A stretch of 64,000 nt of DNA from Inia geoffrensis (taxonomy: Eukaryota; Chordata; Mammalia; Artiodactyla; Iniidae). Location: positions 315,001-379,000 of the forward strand of contig CM070899.1 in NCBI GenBank assembly GCA_036417435.1. The letters run 5' to 3'. The notes under the pieces are model-generated. The model was given only the letters and a program-made list of their open reading frames with translations. It ran no database searches and was not told the DNA's origin. The translations under genes and the position numbers were made by a program. Shown here one piece after another: positions 12,698 to 25,100 of this stretch; positions within the stretch are counted from its first letter, which is position 1, and each line of letters opens with the position of its first letter.

Positions 12698-13131
12698 ATG
12701 AATCCGCTGTGGTTCCTCCTCTTCCTGGTCTCAGCTCCCAGAGGTGAGTGTCTCCGGGATTCAGACGTGAACACATGGGGCAGCTGCCTACGCGCCCATG
12801 AGTGACCGTGGTTCTCTCTGTCCACAGGTGTCCTGTCCCAGGTGCAGCTGCAGGAGTCTGGACCCAGCCTGGTGAAGCCCTCACAGACCCTCTCCCTCAC
12901 CTGCACTGTCTCTGGATTCTCATTAACCAACTATGATGTACACTGGGTCTGCCAGGCTCCAGGAAAGGGGCTGGAGTGGGTTGCTGGGACGTGGGATGGT
13001 GGAAGCACAGGCTATAACCCAACTCTTAAGTCCCGGCTCAGCATCACCAGAGACAACTCCAAAAGCCAAGTCTACTTATCGCTGAGCAGCCTGACAACAG
13101 AGGACACGGCTGTGTATTACTGTGGGACAGA
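12698..13131 (+). CDS. IGHV: Clan II heavy-chain V segment, unit A
   Basis: Leader exon 12698-12743 ([15 protein letters not shown]), 84-bp intron, V exon 12828-13131; the mature chain starts [16 protein letters not shown] at 12839. The family matches human IGHV4 and the main ruminant VH family. I chose the ATG at 12698 because it gives the standard 46-bp leader exon; an in-frame ATG at 12677 would add MNLIRKK. Cysteines in LTCTVS and YYCGTD and the FR2 tryptophan are present. FR2 reads [14 protein letters not shown]: a cysteine replaces the usual arginine (Kabat H38) and has no obvious partner. CDR1 core is TNYDVH, CDR2 TWDGGST. The frame and RSS are intact, so rearrangement is likely possible, but the extra cysteine could impair folding. 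Confidence 0.95.
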
Positions 13132-13170
13132 CACAGTGAGGGGAAGTCAATGTGAGCCCAGACACAAACC
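13132..13170 (+). other. 23-bp-spacer RSS, clan II V unit A
   Basis: CACAGTG 13132-13138, 23-bp spacer, ACACAAACC 13162-13170. Confidence 0.96.
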
Positions 13171-13191
13171 TCCCTGCACGGAGGCCCATTA

Positions 13192-13206
13192 CCACAAGGG
13201 GGTGCA
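13192..13206 (+). promoter_or_regulatory. Decayed CTCF-like site, clan II V unit A
   Basis: CCACAAGGGGGTGCA starts 54 bp after the heptamer, the offset seen in B, C and D, but carries changes in the core and is the weakest of this set. Confidence 0.45.
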
Positions 13207-13898
13207 CAGAACCCAAGAAGTCCAGGGCTGAGGCCTGCGGCAGGTGCAGATAGGGACTGGGAGGGAATTCTTTTTAGAACCTATGCTTTCCTCTTCCTGC
13301 CCAGGACCTCTACCTGAGACCCTGTTCTGTATCCTATTGTTTCATTGTTGTGGATTATGAAGTGTCTAGAAAATTTTGTGTGCATGTACATATTTGCTTA
13401 ATTTTAATTATAGTTGTGTATATATATATATATTCATATGCACACACACATATAATACTCAAGAATTAAGGTTGTTTTTCATTTCTTTGTTTACCTTTTT
13501 CTCAAAGGAGCTGAGAACAACCCTGCATCTCACTATAATGTTCAATTTGAGCCTGTAGGTCGTAAAACTTGTAAATATCCTGAGAGTGCACATGAGATTT
13601 TTAAACAGTATTAATTGTTCTTTTGTTTTTGTGGATGTGGAAGGAAAAGACGCACCGTCCTGCTTTCAGGCAACCTGAACAAGCATTCTGAATTCTGCAG
13701 CAGGCAGTGTTATAGACTCTAATGCCACAGCGCTCCAATACTGCACATGCAATTATCCTTGTTAATCACAGATTCCATATCTTCAAATTCACCTACTTCT
13801 AGCTTTTATGAGCACCCCAAAATAAATACTGTCATTTTGTGGTCATTCACGGACTTTTACAATGCAGCTGCTTGTTTGAATCACGCAACACACATGAC

Positions 13899-13943
<45 letters not shown>

Positions 13944-14350
13944 TTCCAGCTGAGGTCAGTCAGGCTGATGATCTCTTTTCTTGTTTCTACTCCAATCGTG
14001 TAATTGAGCACTTTCTGGGGTCAAATTAGTGCCATGCTTTTCACATTTCTGTGATTCTTGGCAATTGCTTAAAGTAGTCCCAGGAATCGGGCTGAAGAAC
14101 AGTCTAGTGTCCCAATGCACAAATGGCTGTGAGTGGACTTAGGGAAAATGTACATGACAGATCAGCTTCATTCAGGCGTGAGTTATATGGCCATGGGTGG
14201 TGAAAACGATACTCATGTTTCCAATATAAAGTTCATCCAAAACCTGAAGACAAAGCTCGCTGCTACATATGGGATGCAGCCTTGGAAACGTGGCTTAATT
14301 CCAAATACAGCCTGGCAAGTGAGGGCTTATGGCTAAGAAGAGGGTGGGGT
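13207..14350. other. 3' flank of unit A with TA and CA microsatellites
   Basis: Non-coding. Holds a TA run near 13420-13433 and a CA repeat at about 13903-13942. The CA tract recurs at 40459 and 55352 but is essentially absent from unit B. Confidence 0.7.
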
Positions 14351-15203
14351 GGAGTGGACTGGAAATTATAAAGAGAAGAAATACAAGCCAAGGGGATTCT
14401 GGTTACATAGACTCAAAAGGATTCTTGCTAAAGGGAGACCAGGGTGATCAGGTACCGTGTGGGTGATAGGTTTCACAGCTTTGATCAAATACTGCAGGTG
14501 ATCAGAGTTCAAGGGTAGGGGAGCCTCATTCTTCTCACTTAGCAGAGCTCTTGACAAAACCTTGCGATGCACATGTAACCACAGAAGCCCACAGGTCAAG
14601 ACTAGTTGAGAAGAGAATTACAAGGAGCCTGTTGGCTAAGGGGTGGTCAGGGGTGTTTGTCACACTTAAGAAGAGGAATAATGAACAGACAAGTAAAGCA
14701 GGGATGCACACAGACACACAGAGAAAAGACCATCTGAGGAGTCACTGAGAAGAGGTCCACCTACAAGCAAAGGAGAAAGACCTGAGAAGGACCCCAACCT
14801 GCTGACACCATGACCTTAGACTTCTAGCCTCCAGGCCTGAGAGGAATCCATTGCTGTTGTTTAATCCACTTAGTCTGTTATTCTGTAATGGCCACACTAG
14901 CCAATTAGTATACCTATAATATAGACGCAGATAGACATATATGGAAATGTAAGTAGCGTATTGAAAAGAAACATCACCCATTCTTCAGAGGTGACATGAA
15001 GCTGGGTCCACCTTGGATCTCAGCCAGCACCCTCCTCCACAGCCCTAGAGAAGGACCAGCCATGACCAACTTTATATGGAATCATGCTTCCCACCTGCAC
15101 ATCACACCCAGGCTCAAGGGGAAAGCACAGCACCTGTGCTACTCAGAGTCAGGGGTCTCATCTTCACTGACATAACTCTCTGAAAGTCAAAGCATTAATC
15201 AAA
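14351..15203. other. Unit B 5' flank upstream of the dead V
   Basis: Near copy of 1-857. No gene or octamer seen. Confidence 0.6.
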
Positions 15204-15209
15204 ATGAAC

Positions 15210-15630
15210 ATGAAAATCTTCCTCCTCTTGCTGGCATCCCTCAGCTGTGAGCATCTCCTGTGTCTGAGAAAGGTGGAGTTACGGGATGACATCTGTGAAG
15301 TGGGTGTCTCATTGTTTCTCCTCCCCAGGTGTCCTGTCCCAGGTGCTGCTGCAGGCATCGGGTCCAGGACTATTGAAGACCGTCTCCCTCACCTGTTCAG
15401 TCTCTGGATTCTCCATCGCAAACAGTGCTGACTGCTGGGAATGGAACCCACAGTCCCCAGGGAAAGGGCTGGGGTGACTGGGGTGCTTTGGGTCTGGGAA
15501 TAGCACAGCATACAAGATGTCGCTCCAGAAGTGACTCTCCACCTCCAGAGACACTTCACGATTTCAGTATTCACTGCAGCTCAGCTCCATGATGTCCTAG
15601 GACACAGACCTGTGTTACTGTCCCAGGATG
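15210..15630 (+). pseudogene. Clan II IGHV pseudogene, unit B
   Basis: Same relic as at 864. The leader exon 15210-15246 is 37 bp with the same 9-bp deletion; the V exon starts at 15329 with [18 protein letters not shown]. The in-frame TGA in FR2 is at 15475-15477. The rest shows the decayed FR3 and a final 'TTACTGTCCC'. The shared lesions mean that the gene was dead before the units duplicated. Confidence 0.9.
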
Positions 15631-15666
15631 TTCAGTGAGAAGTCAGGGTGAGTCCAGACACGACCC
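15631..15666 (+). other. Degenerate RSS of the dead V, unit B
   Basis: Heptamer TTCAGTG, 20-bp spacer, nonamer ACACGACCC (15658-15666), the same defects as in units A and D. Confidence 0.8.
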
Positions 15667-15687
15667 TCCCTGCAGGGGCCGCTCCAC

Positions 15688-15702
15688 CCACCAGGGGGTG
15701 AG
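15688..15702 (+). promoter_or_regulatory. Mutated CTCF-like site, unit B
   Basis: CCACCAGGGGGTGAG keeps the 5' core but has lost the GCGCT end; it starts 51 bp after the heptamer, as in A and D. Confidence 0.5.
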
Positions 15703-15829
15703 CAGGGTCATCAGGAAACAAGGGGACCCATTTCAGGGCAGATGCAAAAGATGTCATGGAGGGATTTTCTCTTAAAGCTGTGGTCTCTCCCCTGGATCAT
15801 TGCCGCTCCTGCAGGCTCCATCCGTAATA

Positions 15830-15989
15830 ATTCGACGGAGACACTTCCCTGGTGGCACAGGAGGTGGTAAGACTCTGAGCTCTCAATGCAAGGGGCCCGG
15901 GTTCACTACCTGATTGGGTAAATAAATCCCGCATGTATGTCACAACTAAGAGTTCGCATGACGCAACTAAGAAACAATGATTCCGGGGA
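15830..15989 (+). mobile_element. CHR-type tRNA-derived SINE, unit B
   Basis: Orthologous position to the SINE at 1485. Imperfect direct repeats ATTCGACGGA (15830-15839) and ATTCCGGGGA (15980-15989) are diverged remains of the target-site duplication. Confidence 0.7.
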
Positions 15990-18900
15990 ACTTTCTTGTC
16001 CCTAAACTTGAGACATTTTTCATGGAGTCAGGCTTGTCTGTCTTTCACCATCTATCTTTGGATGGGCCACACAGAAATAATTCTTCATGAGACCTTTATT
16101 TGAAGATTAGGTTACTACTTTCTGTTATTAGTTGTTATGTTTTTAATCGTTTAATGACATAAATAATATTTACTGTTGAACTTTAAATCTGCTTTCCACC
16201 ATCAGATGGATTATCAGTTCCTCTCAGCCTGAAAATCTCTCAAGTCCTGTCTGATGCAATGCCTTTCACTTGAATAGTATGAGTCATGTTAATATTCAGA
16301 AATTGATGTCCATGTAGCACTGAAGGCATTTTCTCCTCAGCGGACCTTTTGAAATGTCGGGACACAGGTTGGGCTGTAACATGTAGGCTGAGTTTCCTGT
16401 ACCTTGTTATCTAGTGTGGAGACTGATAATAGATAATTAGATAAAATATAGAGATAGATAAAAGGGAACAGAGGCAGGTATATCCTAACCATATGGAAAA
16501 TAACCATAAAAACTGACTACATAACACTTTTTGAGGTGAGTCGTGCATCCTTTTCTGGAGAATAGAATTAGCAACCAGAAGACTTGGTATTAGGACACTA
16601 ATGCTGGTGTCCTGTCCACATGGGGCATTGCCTCTATACCCTATAAGCTAAAAGACCTTGGAAATATATCTGTGTGCTCTACCACACGTATACACACACA
16701 CATCTGCAACTATCTCTGTATCTCTGTATTCTGACCTGTGTTAAGGTAAAAGTGAGATCATTCTTACATCTCCGATCCTAGTGCAACATCACTTGGGGAA
16801 ATCCAGCCTTTCGCCCTTGTCTGTTACTTTCCATCCAACAGTGAGAAGCCTGGCTCCAAAGATGCCATCCAGCTACCAATTGTTCAACTCCACATGCACA
16901 GTAGCAACTGAAGGCTTAGCCTGACTCCTGAGGGAAATACCATTATCCACCAGGCTCTAGTGCTTACGTGCAGTGGTTTAGAACTTAGCCTTCAGACTCC
17001 ACTCATTTCCAAAGGCACTTAGGTCAAAACCTATTTTTCCACCTTCTTCAGACATCTTAATTCATTAATTCACTATAATAATAGGTGTCATCTACATAGT
17101 GTGCATTGTTCCATCACTGAGTCTCTGAGTTATAAATGAAAATTATATTTATATTCAATAAGGTTCACTCTTTCTGCTATTATTTATATATTTTGAAAAA
17201 TTCATAGTGCAATGTTTCCACCACTGCAATTTCATAGAGAAGAATTTCACTATCCTTAAATATGGTCCATGTTTCACATATGAAACATCTTCTCACAAAT
17301 TCCTGCTAAATGCTCATCTGCTTGCTTTATATATAGACTGAAGATTTCCCAAATGTGAAATAGGTGAAATTGAACGTTTTCAGACCAAATTATAAATAGC
17401 AATATGCATTTAGGATTCCCTCATGTACATTCATGGTATAATAGTTTAATATTTAAATTGCTGAATACAATTCCACAGCATGGATACATCACGTATCGTT
17501 TATGTACTAATTTGTGGAAGAACGTATTTGTTGCTTCCATTTTTTCTCAGCTGAAAATGAAGAGATCACAATAATTCATGAGAAGTTGATGATGGAGAAG
17601 TTTCAAGCCAGTTATGGAAATATTACGAGCATGACGTCTGGGGTCTTACATTAAGCTCTGTCTAGGTGTGTAAGTGACTGCACGGAGGAAGGGCTCTGAG
17701 GCAGAGACCACTCAGCTGTCCCAGGCATCGTGCTGAAAGGAAGTCAGAGCCCTAGCAATGTCCACACGAGGTGGATACAAGGCCCAGCCCTCAGACCCGG
17801 CTGAGCCCTCAGCCTACAGTCAGGGTCGCCCTCCCTCACACGTGAGTGTGCATCACAGGAGCAGGTCCTGCAGCTGAACTTGAGCCTCTCACCGCGACCC
17901 TGCATGGGGCAGGGTGGGCTTCTCCTCAAGGTCCTCCCTAAGCAGTGACTGTGAACAAAATAAAGAGGTGCTGTCAGTGAAAACTGTCAAGGGTTGTGGC
18001 AGGGTTTTGTGCATCAGTCAGCACCTGGAACATTATTATTCATTTCCGCATGCGATCCTATTTCACCATTTCATATGTGGTGAGTATATGGCACAGTGGG
18101 ACGGGATGAGTGGACAAAGGTCACACTGTGAACGGAGATGTTATGAAACAGTGCAGATCCAAGACCAGGGCCAAGGCCCTCCTCCCGAGGATGCAGGAGG
18201 ACCTAACAGCCCAGCAGGAACCTGGGCTGTCCCAGGTAGGAAGACACACCTGTGTGGATAGAGAAGTAACACCACCTGACTCACACTTTAGCAGGACCAC
18301 GCTGACACTGGCGAGGTAGCTACTTCGGAGACGTTGGGATATTATTACACCCTAACCACATTCCACCTCAAGTCATCCATTCCTAGTTTAATCTTGTAGT
18401 AGTTTTTATTCCATTCAGCAATCTTGTCAGGATTAACAATCTTAGTCTTTGTTATTCTGTGAGCATTTGTCTATCCAAGATTTAAATTTGTTGCTCTCTT
18501 AGTTCTCTAATTATCTGATATGCTGGTGAGATTTGGATAATGTGCAACGTGCCCTGTTTTCAGGCTGTTTTCAGATCATTAAATAAGAAGAACTTTCTCA
18601 GCTTCTCATCTCTGTGCATCTGCAAGACGAGCATCAGCTTTACTGTAACACCCAGAACCTGGAAACAATTCCAGTATCACATATCAGCTTAATAAATCAG
18701 CCAGTCATGCTATGATCATTCTTTAAATGCAACCTGCTGTTAAAACCAGGATTCTTGATACACACAAAAACATGATAGTATTCACAAATATTTTTGCTGA
18801 GTAAAATAAGCCACAACAATAAAATATATATATATATATATATATATTTTGTTTTGGACATATATTATGTTCCCACTTTTATAAATTCTAGAAAATGAGA

Positions 18901-19656
18901 AGTAACCTGAAGTAACAAGGGAAGATCAATGGTGATGTGGGCACAGGACGGAAGTTAAGAAGGGACAGGAAGGAGGAAACCCAGAAACTACTGAAAATAA
19001 TGAGAGGAAGTGATTTGTTCTCTCCTGATAATGCTGATACCTCTGTCAGTATTCAGCAGAGTGTTCATTCTGAGTGTGTGCACTTTATTATATGTCAAGA
19101 ACCTCATTAAAGTAATTACAAATAAAGAAAGGCATGACTTAGGAGGGAAGGAGTGAAGGGAAGATACTGAAACATAAGACACTCTTGAAAATACTCTCAT
19201 CAACACTGACCCCCTCCATACATTTTAGGTAAACACTAGAATAGAGCGAATTCATCATGACCTCATTACAGGAGGGGGATCTGCAAACCTCACCTGGCAA
19301 CTCCAACTCTGTCCTGTAGTAGGTTCCAGGGAGCAGCCTCGTGCAGAGCTCAGGTGCACATGCTGGATCTCACGGTCACCCCATGTTTCTCCTTGGACGC
19401 TACCCACACCCTCCATTCCTCTGGGTGTAGTTGACGACTCTAATGGGGTTAACAATGACAGCTACATCACGGGATGTGTGTGCATATGTAAAATGACATA
19501 TGGGTCCTAAGTGTTTACTCTGGAACAATCACAGGATGAAAGCTATATTTCCCAAATGCTATCAACACCACAAAATCCAGGACTCTTACACCTGCTCTGA
19601 GACCCTGCCTTTTCTGAGGACATTCAACAACATAGCCTCTTATATACTAGAAGGTC
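15990..19656. other. Spacer between dead V and IGHV3, unit B
   Basis: AT-rich non-coding sequence. A deletion of about 1 kb relative to A lies near 16525-16540. The run 17170-17555 is the block missing from A. A TA dinucleotide run occupies about 18824-18847. No gene seen. Confidence 0.6.
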
Positions 19657-19689
19657 ATGCAAATACGGTCCTTCCTCTGCCGATATAAA
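19657..19689 (+). promoter_or_regulatory. IGHV3 promoter: octamer and TATA, unit B
   Basis: ATGCAAAT 19657-19664 and TATAAA 19684-19689, with the same spacing as the other units. Confidence 0.9.
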
Positions 19690-19783
19690 GCAGTCCGAGC
19701 CCTGACCCTGCAGCTCTGGGAGAGGAGCTCTAGCCCCGGATTCCCACGTGCTGCCATTCGGGGTTCAGGACAGAACACTCACC

Positions 19784-20242
19784 ATGGAGTTGTGGCTGAG
19801 CTGTGTTGTCCTTGTGGCTATTATACAAGGTAATTTAGGGAGAGCAAGAGATACTGAGTATGTGAGTGGATATGAGCGAGAGAATCAGTGGATGTGTGAC
19901 AATCTCCTGACCAGAATGTCTCTGTGTTTGCAGGTGTCCGGTGTGAGGTGCAGCTGGTGGAGTCTGGGGGAGGCTTGGTGCAGCCAGGAGGGTCTCTGCG
20001 ACTCTCTTGTGCAGCGTCTGGATTTACTTTTGATGATTATGCCATGAGCTGGGTCCGCCAGGCTCCAGGGAAGGGGCTGGAGTGGATCTCAGTTATTATT
20101 ACTAGTGTTGGTTACACAAACTATGCAGACTCTGTGAAGGGCCGATTCACCATCTCCAGAGACAACTCCAAGAACACGCTGTACCTGCAAATGAACAGCC
20201 TGAGATCTGAGGACAGGGCCGTGTATTACTGTGAGAAAGATA
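19784..20242 (+). CDS. IGHV3: IGHV3-subgroup heavy-chain V segment, unit B
   Basis: Leader exon 19784-19829 ([15 protein letters not shown]), intron to TTTGCAG, V exon 19934-20242; mature [17 protein letters not shown] starts at 19945. It is the only copy here with VQPGG, the others having VKPGG or a variant. CDR1 core is DDYA; CDR2 ITSVGYT followed by [10 protein letters not shown]3 has the usual arginine at H71 (ISRDN). Two unusual changes sit at its end: SEDRAVYYC in place of SEDTAVYYC, and YYCEKD in place of YYCAKD. These add opposite charges at the base of CDR3. The frame, cysteines and RSS are intact, so it looks functional, though the FR3 end could affect stability. Confidence 0.96.
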
Positions 20243-20281
20243 CACAGTGAGGGGAAGTCAGTGTGAGCCCAGACACAAACC
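20243..20281 (+). other. 23-bp-spacer RSS, IGHV3 unit B
   Basis: CACAGTG 20243-20249, 23-bp spacer, ACACAAACC 20273-20281. Confidence 0.97.
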
Positions 20282-21344
20282 TCCTTGCAGGGAGACAGGA
20301 GGGGGCATTCAGGGGGCACTCAGGACACACAAGTGTATGTTTCAGCCCCAGGAGCAGGTGCAGATGGTAGTTAAGGACTGCTTTCCTCTAAGGGTCTGGG
20401 GTTTCCTCTGCATATAGCAGTTTTCCCTGGGGAACCTGTCTGAACTCATCCATGGTTCTTTACTTACACATGCAGTCTCTCAATTAGAAAGACTTTACAA
20501 ATTTGGGGAAAAAATGTCATATATGAAAGGCCGAGACTCAAAGTTATATATTCAGGTGTCCCCATGTATAAATCTTGTCTAAACTGACCCCTTTCAAAAC
20601 TATCCCAGCGGATGCATAAAGAGTTGAACACACTCTTCCTTCCTCATTATGATCTCTCAGCCCTGCCCTACTGTAGACCAGCTGTCCCGGCCAGGATGCT
20701 GGCTGTTGACCTGCCTGCTAACCTCTTGCATGAGAAGCATAAATGCGCTGAGCAGCCCCGGATCCTCAGTGGGTCGCTGGGAAAGTTGCCAGTTAGAGGG
20801 GGCATGGGTGGAGGTTGTTTCTACATGTGCTCCTTGCTTCCAGGCCCAAGAGAATCCCTACATGCTATACAAGACCTGCATCCTGTTCTACTGTGCAGTG
20901 TATTTTATGTCAAATATTCATCATCAACGCTATTACCAATAGACACATATGTAGTTGGCAGGGAACGTTTATAGGCAGGTGGATAATAACATGAATTTTC
21001 AGAAGCTGCTGAAAACAAATCTATTCTCCTTTCTTCACCACAGCATCTCAGGTGAGCACTAAAATGCAGGAAAGCCCCACAGCTCCTCATTCCAGGAAGA
21101 GTCCTGCAGCCTCACTATGCAAGCCCACCTCTGTCCAGGAACCCCTGCAGGAGCGACCATAACCAGGGTGGAGAGGCCCAGGCCTCGACAGGAGGTCTCA
21201 CTGTGTCCTGATGTGTGCTCTCCAGCACATCGCCTGCCAAGTCCAGGCTGCAGTTTAGCTTCACATCTATAAGATGCAGGTAAACCGATACCTACATCAC
21301 ATTCTCGGTGTGCATATGTAGAAACAAAATAATAAAAGAGGCCC
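20282..21344. other. 3' flank of IGHV3, unit B
   Basis: Amplicon sequence like 6606-7665. No gene seen. Confidence 0.5.
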
Positions 21345-22106
21345 TGAGTGTTGGGGTCCAGGTTAGGCAACCCCTAAATGTGCCTCCAAGTGACTTAAGA
21401 CAGAGCCCACTACAGGTACACTCTGGATTTCCTCCCTGTCACCCTGAAGCGAGAAATAAACCTCCCATGTGAAAGGTGCTCTCCCCCATTTACGTGTGGA
21501 AGTGAAACGGTCCTTCACCTCATGGTCTCCTCCTGCCTTTTTTCTGTAGAAAAAATTTAGCCAAAGAATAAGTTTAATCAGTGAAGTGAGCAAATGCAGA
21601 AAGAAAGGAAATGTCTCCAATAAGACTAAATAATAATAGTTTGGTCATTAAACAAATAAAGGACCTTTAGTTCCTCCTCAAGGGCTATAGATAATATTCT
21701 TGTCGAAGTCCCATGAGGCGTCGTATAGATACTGAAACTCCCACCAGGAGGAAGAAGTTAACTCCATGATGACCAGACTGTATCCACGACATAAGCTGCC
21801 ACAATTGCAAGAACTGGCCTCAAAGAAATGGGAACAAAGCGACCCTGCAACTGAAGATTAACTCTACTTAAAACAATGAAGATGAGGCTGATCAGACCAC
21901 CACGTGACCAATTGCAATCGGACTGTCAGAGTTGACTCTGCCGTTTCTGTCTGTAGCTCCTCCTTCCGCCTATAAAAGCCCTTTCCCACAGATTCTCAGT
22001 GCGGGGTGACCTTTGGAGAGAAGTCTGTCCCTCACCTCCGGGTCCAGGGAGCCAAAATAAAGCACACTTTCCTTTCTACCAACTTTTCCTCTTTATTGGC
22101 TTTTCA
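21345..22106 (+). mobile_element. LTR-like element, unit B
   Basis: Counterpart of 7666-8428, with 'gcctataaaagccctttccc' as the TATA region, AATAAA downstream and a terminal 'GGCTTTTCA'. It is most similar to the unit D copy. Confidence 0.45.
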
Positions 22107-25100
22107 GCACCAAGCAGCCGGACCCTGCTTTCCATTACAGAGGGACACTCTTATCACCAGGGATGGGGAATTCAGGCCTGGAAGCTTCTATGAACAAACC
22201 TTGTTCTTTCTTTAATGCACTAGCCACCCCCAAACCCTGCTTAGGTTCTTCACTAATTGAGCACCAAAAGCACACATTTCCTCCTTCTAACAATTCCTCA
22301 CAAATATTGCATCTTTGTCTAAAAATATAAAAGCTGCCTGCTTTGGTCACTTCTGGCATTTCTATGGCACGTCTATGTCTATGGATAAAATGGTTTTCGT
22401 TTCTCTTGTTAATCTGTCTTTGTTAGTTATATTATCAGTCCAGCCTCAGGAGCTCAAGACGGGGCAGAGGAGGAGATTTCCCTCCTGAGAAACCCAAGCT
22501 GTCTTCTCTTCAGCCTCACACTGTACACCCTCTTAGGAACCTCAGTCCTCACGGCCACTGTCACTCTGCTGACATCACCTTGCCAGGTGTGTTGTCCTGG
22601 CATCTCTTTTCTGCATTTCCATCTCATCATTCGATATTTCTTCAAATCAGTGTGAGATTTCAGTGTCCATTTTCTGGATGTGCACAGTTTATTAGTCCTT
22701 CCCTATGAAAGGACATCTTGGTCTTCTCCAAATTGTGGCAAATGTGAATAAAGCTAAGTAAGCATCCTGTGCAGGGTTTTCTCTGGACTAAAGTCTTACT
22801 ATCTTTCAGATACACACAAAGGAGCACTAGTGCTGAAACATAGATACGGGTGTGTTTACTTTCGCAGGAAGCCCCCACAATGTGTCCCAAGGTGCACCCC
22901 GCTCTGCATCCCCACAGCTGTGAACGGACCCCCTGCTGCTTCACATCCGGCAGGTGTTTAAGGTTCTCAGAGTCCTGAGCTGATCCACCCTGGGAAGGTT
23001 TCAGGGATATGTCCTTGTTCTGAATGGCACTTCCCTGTGACATATGTTCTCCCACAGCCTCATTTGCAAACTCTTTGTCTTTTTGGTCAGGTGTCTGTTA
23101 AGGATTTTAGTCCATTTTTTAATACTTTTGTTTCTTTCTTATTGTTGAGTTTAAGACTTCTTGGTACATATTAGATAACAACCAGATATACTAGATATGT
23201 CTTTTGCAAATATTTTCTGCCAATCTCTAGCTTGCCTCTGGGTAAATTTTAAATGTATTTTTTTTGCTTCTCAATTATTAGTTGCTGTGTTTCTATTACA
23301 ATGAAAAGTGAAGTTAAACTTTCACTTCCTAAGCCATGGGAACTTTAGGTGGGAACATTTCACAATACACTCAAAGGCCTCTTTCAGATACTACAAGGAT
23401 GGAATGGGAAAACAGAGGGGGTACTTCTTCAGAGATGCTCTTTTGGAAAAATAGAAATGTACCAAAGTACCCTCCTTCCTGTGTTGCTGGTGAGAACTCT
23501 GCTGCGTGTCCACAGAGACACAGATCCTTGATGAGAGAGTGAGATTTCATCAGTTAGACTGACCGTTTCCTAACAAAAAATTTTACCCATGAGGGATCTG
23601 AGTTTATGAATGATTGTAACTTGAATGGTTCAATGTATTTAGCAATGGTTGAGAACAAAATCAATACCTTGAATTATTATTATTAATTTTAATTTATGTT
23701 GCCCCAGAGAAGAGTTTGACAATTACATTTTCAGTAACACATTTCCGTTACTTTGATTTATACTTCTTAAATTTCAGATACCATGTTGTTTCATAATAAA
23801 AGTTTCATTACATCCCTCACATTTGAACCTGGATTCCAAGTGGACCTAGAATATGAAATGTGAGGATAGCGAATGGCTCTACAGTCAGTAACATCTAAGA
23901 CAACTAATTTAATATCACACGAGGACGCTGCTCATTTCCAAGTATAGCTCCTGCTTCCTGTTTTCTCAATGGTTCCAACACACATACTAAATGACCTAAA
24001 CCATCTGTCCTCAATGTTCCTGAAGCCCACACCTCATTCTGAGCTTATACTCTCAATATTTTCAAGGGAAAACACAGAGACCATCAGAAGGACCTTCTCA
24101 CGTCATCCCCAAGAACCCACGACCATCAGCCCTTCTCCCTGCTATCACAATGGTCAGGCCCTCTTGTGGTGACCATCACTGGTAACCTGCAGAGCAAGTT
24201 AAGTCTCCCCACTTCTTTTCCCCATCATCCACTGGGCATCTCTAATGGATATTCCCTCCAGCATTATAATATGACCTGGTCTCCAGACTGAAAGGAACCC
24301 AATTAACTCCACAAAGGAAATATAACTTTATTTAGTTCTGGTGACCTAACACATTTTTCCTAGGTTTAAATAGACCCTAACAACACACTCCCACCCACTG
24401 AAACATAAAGACACCTGCTATAGATCCTTCTATGTTAACATGAATTTGGATGGATCGCCTCTAATCCACCAGCTCATGAAGGGCAGGTCAGATGCTGGGG
24501 CATCTGTACAAATGCAGGCCCTGCTTCCACCTGCTGAATAATGGACCCACATGGTTCTAGGTTTTACATGCCATCCCTTCCGCCCCCCTTTCCCACAGCG
24601 TATCAGCTCAATTTTCAACTCCTGACAACAGGGTCCAGACTTGTCCTGTGATTCTTGCCCATATTACTGTGGTTGCCTCTCCTATTATCGACATTCAAGC
24701 AGGCAGATTCTTTAGTATTTAATTTACTCTGCAAATATTATTGGAAAAGCTAGAAGAAGTATAGTACTGTGTTCATGAAATAGTATGCAGTAAATATCCT
24801 CTCACAGGCAGCAGGCTCGACATTAGTCATTGTACAGGTGAAATCACTGGGCTGAGGGAGAGCTGACCTGCCCCAGACCCACAGGTGTGACCTCTCAGGG
24901 CAGGAGTCGAGCCAGGGCTACATGTAGAGGGTGTCAGTCAGAGATGGGGACTCACATTGCTCTTTCTGCTTCCCAGGAGAAGTAACATCACTGATGACCC
25001 TGGCAACCCCACTATAAATTTGAGACATACCATTACCATCGTGATCCCCAATTTACATCCTTGGAGACTGAAATGCAGATGGTGAGGCCACATCCTCAGT

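Larger units (their letters stand above)
1..14350 (+). repeat. Tandem IGHV amplicon, unit A
   Basis: First copy of the amplicon; the boundary is arbitrary and set by the window start, whose first bases recur at 14351, 27949, 40892 and 55791. It carries a dead clan II V (864-1285), an IGHV3 gene (6108-6566) and a clan II V gene (12698-13131), all on the + strand. Relative to B, D and E it lacks about 370 bp near 3867-3882, where the sequence jumps from the 'ggttcactct' block straight to 'gaaaatgaagaga'. Confidence 0.9.

Noticed and set aside
13903..13942. CA repeat as part of a coding frame (Thr-His repeat)
   Set aside because: A simple microsatellite; the Thr-His frame is an artefact.
20298..20330. 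G-rich 'aggagggggcattcaggggg' after IGHV3 RSSs as a CTCF site
   Set aside because: The C-rich half (CCACCA) is missing and the offset varies between copies, so it was not called, although a matrix scan could change this.
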